From: Candidatus Hecatellales archaeon ex4484_218
GTDB lineage: Archaea; Thermoproteota; Bathyarchaeia; Hecatellales; Hecatellaceae
DNA: 5,238 nucleotides
Direction of reading: 5' to 3'
Assembly (NCBI GenBank): GCA_002254975.1
Contig: NJEB01000065.1
Span: 1-5,238, forward strand
Shown piece by piece: positions 4,689-5,238 of the stretch. The notes beneath the pieces are model-generated. The model did no database searches and was not told the DNA's origin. It was given only the letters and a program-made list of their open reading frames with translations. A program made the translations under genes and the position numbers. The first letter of the stretch is position 1. Every line of letters starts with the position of its first letter.

Positions 4689-5238
4689 TTAAATCTTTAC
4701 AACCTCAACCATTTTTCCACCAATATTTTCAACTCTACTTCTAATTTTATCCATCAAATAATCGATAGATTCAACCTCAACAAAAATAGATTTTTCACCA
4801 AAATTTTGGTTTAACACTGTTGAAAATCTTCTAATTTTAGATATAAGTGATAAAGCATCAGGTTTAAGTGGAAGTTCAAAAAATGCTTTAACAAAATTTT
4901 TAAGGTTTAAATTAACCGTTTCCTTAAGTTTTTCAATATTTGTTCCTTTAAGTGCACTAATTGGTACTGGATTAGGTGCAAGATTTTTTAAATCTAAAAC
5001 TATCCTATTAACTTTTGATTTATCCACTAAATCTATTTTGTTTAAGGCTGTAATGATAGGTGTTGTAGTAACTCCTATTTCTCTTAATGTGTCTAAACAA
5101 CATTTAATTTTTCTTCTAATTTCCCCCATTTCCTCACTACAATCAACAACCAAAATTATTAGGTTTGAATAGATAGTTTCTTCTAGGGTTGACCTAAAAG
5201 CTTCAATTAATGTAACCGGAAGTTTATCAATAAATCCA
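4689..5238 (-). CDS. hflX: GTPase HflX, C-terminal part (5' end outside window)
   Basis: The frame is open to the right edge, so the gene begins beyond 5238; the TTG near 5153 is an internal leucine. About 182 residues are visible. The first ones, GFIDKLPVTLIEAFRSTLEE (1-20), directly follow the G3 motif DxxG of HflX GTPases. Then come a Walker-type strand ILVVDCS (28-34), the G4 motif NKID (66-69) and G5-like SALKG (94-98). After the G domain there is a small C-terminal domain (about 120-182). HflX is a GTPase that binds the large ribosomal subunit and, in bacteria, splits stalled ribosomes; in archaea a ribosome-associated role is assumed. The HflX-specific N-terminal domain, the linker and the P-loop are not in this window. 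The 3' end is complete and lies two bases from trm56. Confidence 0.92.
   Translation of the reverse strand, partial: GFIDKLPVTLIEAFRSTLEETIYSNLIILVVDCSEEMGEIRRKIKCCLDTLREIGVTTTPIITALNKIDLVDKSKVNRIVLDLKNLAPNPVPISALKGTNIEKLKETVNLNLKNFVKAFFELPLKPDALSLISKIRRFSTVLNQNFGEKSIFVEVESIDYLMDKIRSRVENIGGKMVEVVKI

Noticed and set aside
4686..4705. AGGTT / AACCT inverted repeat spanning the trm56 and hflX stops, as a bidirectional terminator
   Set aside because: Only five base pairs with a 10-base spacer in low-complexity sequence and no clear T-run; too weak to call.
5151..5153. TTG as the start of the HflX protein
   Set aside because: The upstream codons encode the conserved GFIDKLP...EAFRSTLEE segment of HflX, so the gene continues past the right edge.
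1..5238. tRNA, rRNA, CRISPR array, C/D-box sRNA, insertion sequence or attachment site
   Set aside because: No tRNA-like folds, spaced repeats, paired C and D boxes, transposase-like frames or terminal inverted repeats were seen on reading both strands; gaps are short and no stretch over 300 bases lacks a gene.

Overview
The window is AT-rich (about one third G+C by eye) and archaeal. It carries TFE, the archaeal transcription initiation factor; Trm56, an archaeal tRNA ribose methyltransferase; an Nre-family DNA repair protein; and a stand-alone MetRS beta-type tRNA-binding protein. Start codons include TTG, and ribosome-binding sites are often weak or missing, which also suits an archaeon. 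The gene set and low G+C would fit a TACK-type lineage such as Bathyarchaeia, but that placement is inference and was not tested.

Left part (1-1783): the 3' part of an nre gene enters from the left edge on the + strand and stops at 556. That is early compared with the family as I recall it. A PCNA-interacting-peptide-like sequence lies just after the stop in another frame. Two - strand genes converge on it: an adenosine-specific kinase family protein (708-1190) and, upstream of that, a multi-pass membrane protein of the YdjM/DUF4184 metal-dependent hydrolase type (1235-1783). They probably form one transcription unit.

Middle (1784-3626): a compact divergent promoter region separates the membrane protein from a + strand HAD phosphatase (1885-2547). 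The phosphatase converges, with a 10-bp gap, on a two-gene - strand operon: tfe (3087-3626) followed by an HD-domain phosphohydrolase (2558-3094), overlapping by 8 bp. The tfe leader holds a perfect 8-bp inverted repeat.

Right part (3627-5238): two + strand translation genes follow, the tRNA-binding protein (3771-4097) and Trm56 (4144-4686). They meet a - strand hflX gene head-on with a 2-bp gap. hflX is cut by the right edge.

Functionally this is mostly a housekeeping block: transcription initiation, tRNA modification and binding, ribosome-associated GTPase, DNA repair, and small phosphatases or kinases. I see no mobile element, CRISPR array, tRNA or rRNA, and no clear sign of an undescribed defence-like system. 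The best leads are the disrupted nre 3' end with its out-of-frame PIP-like tail, the dyad in front of tfe, and the translationally overlapping tfe-HD pair.
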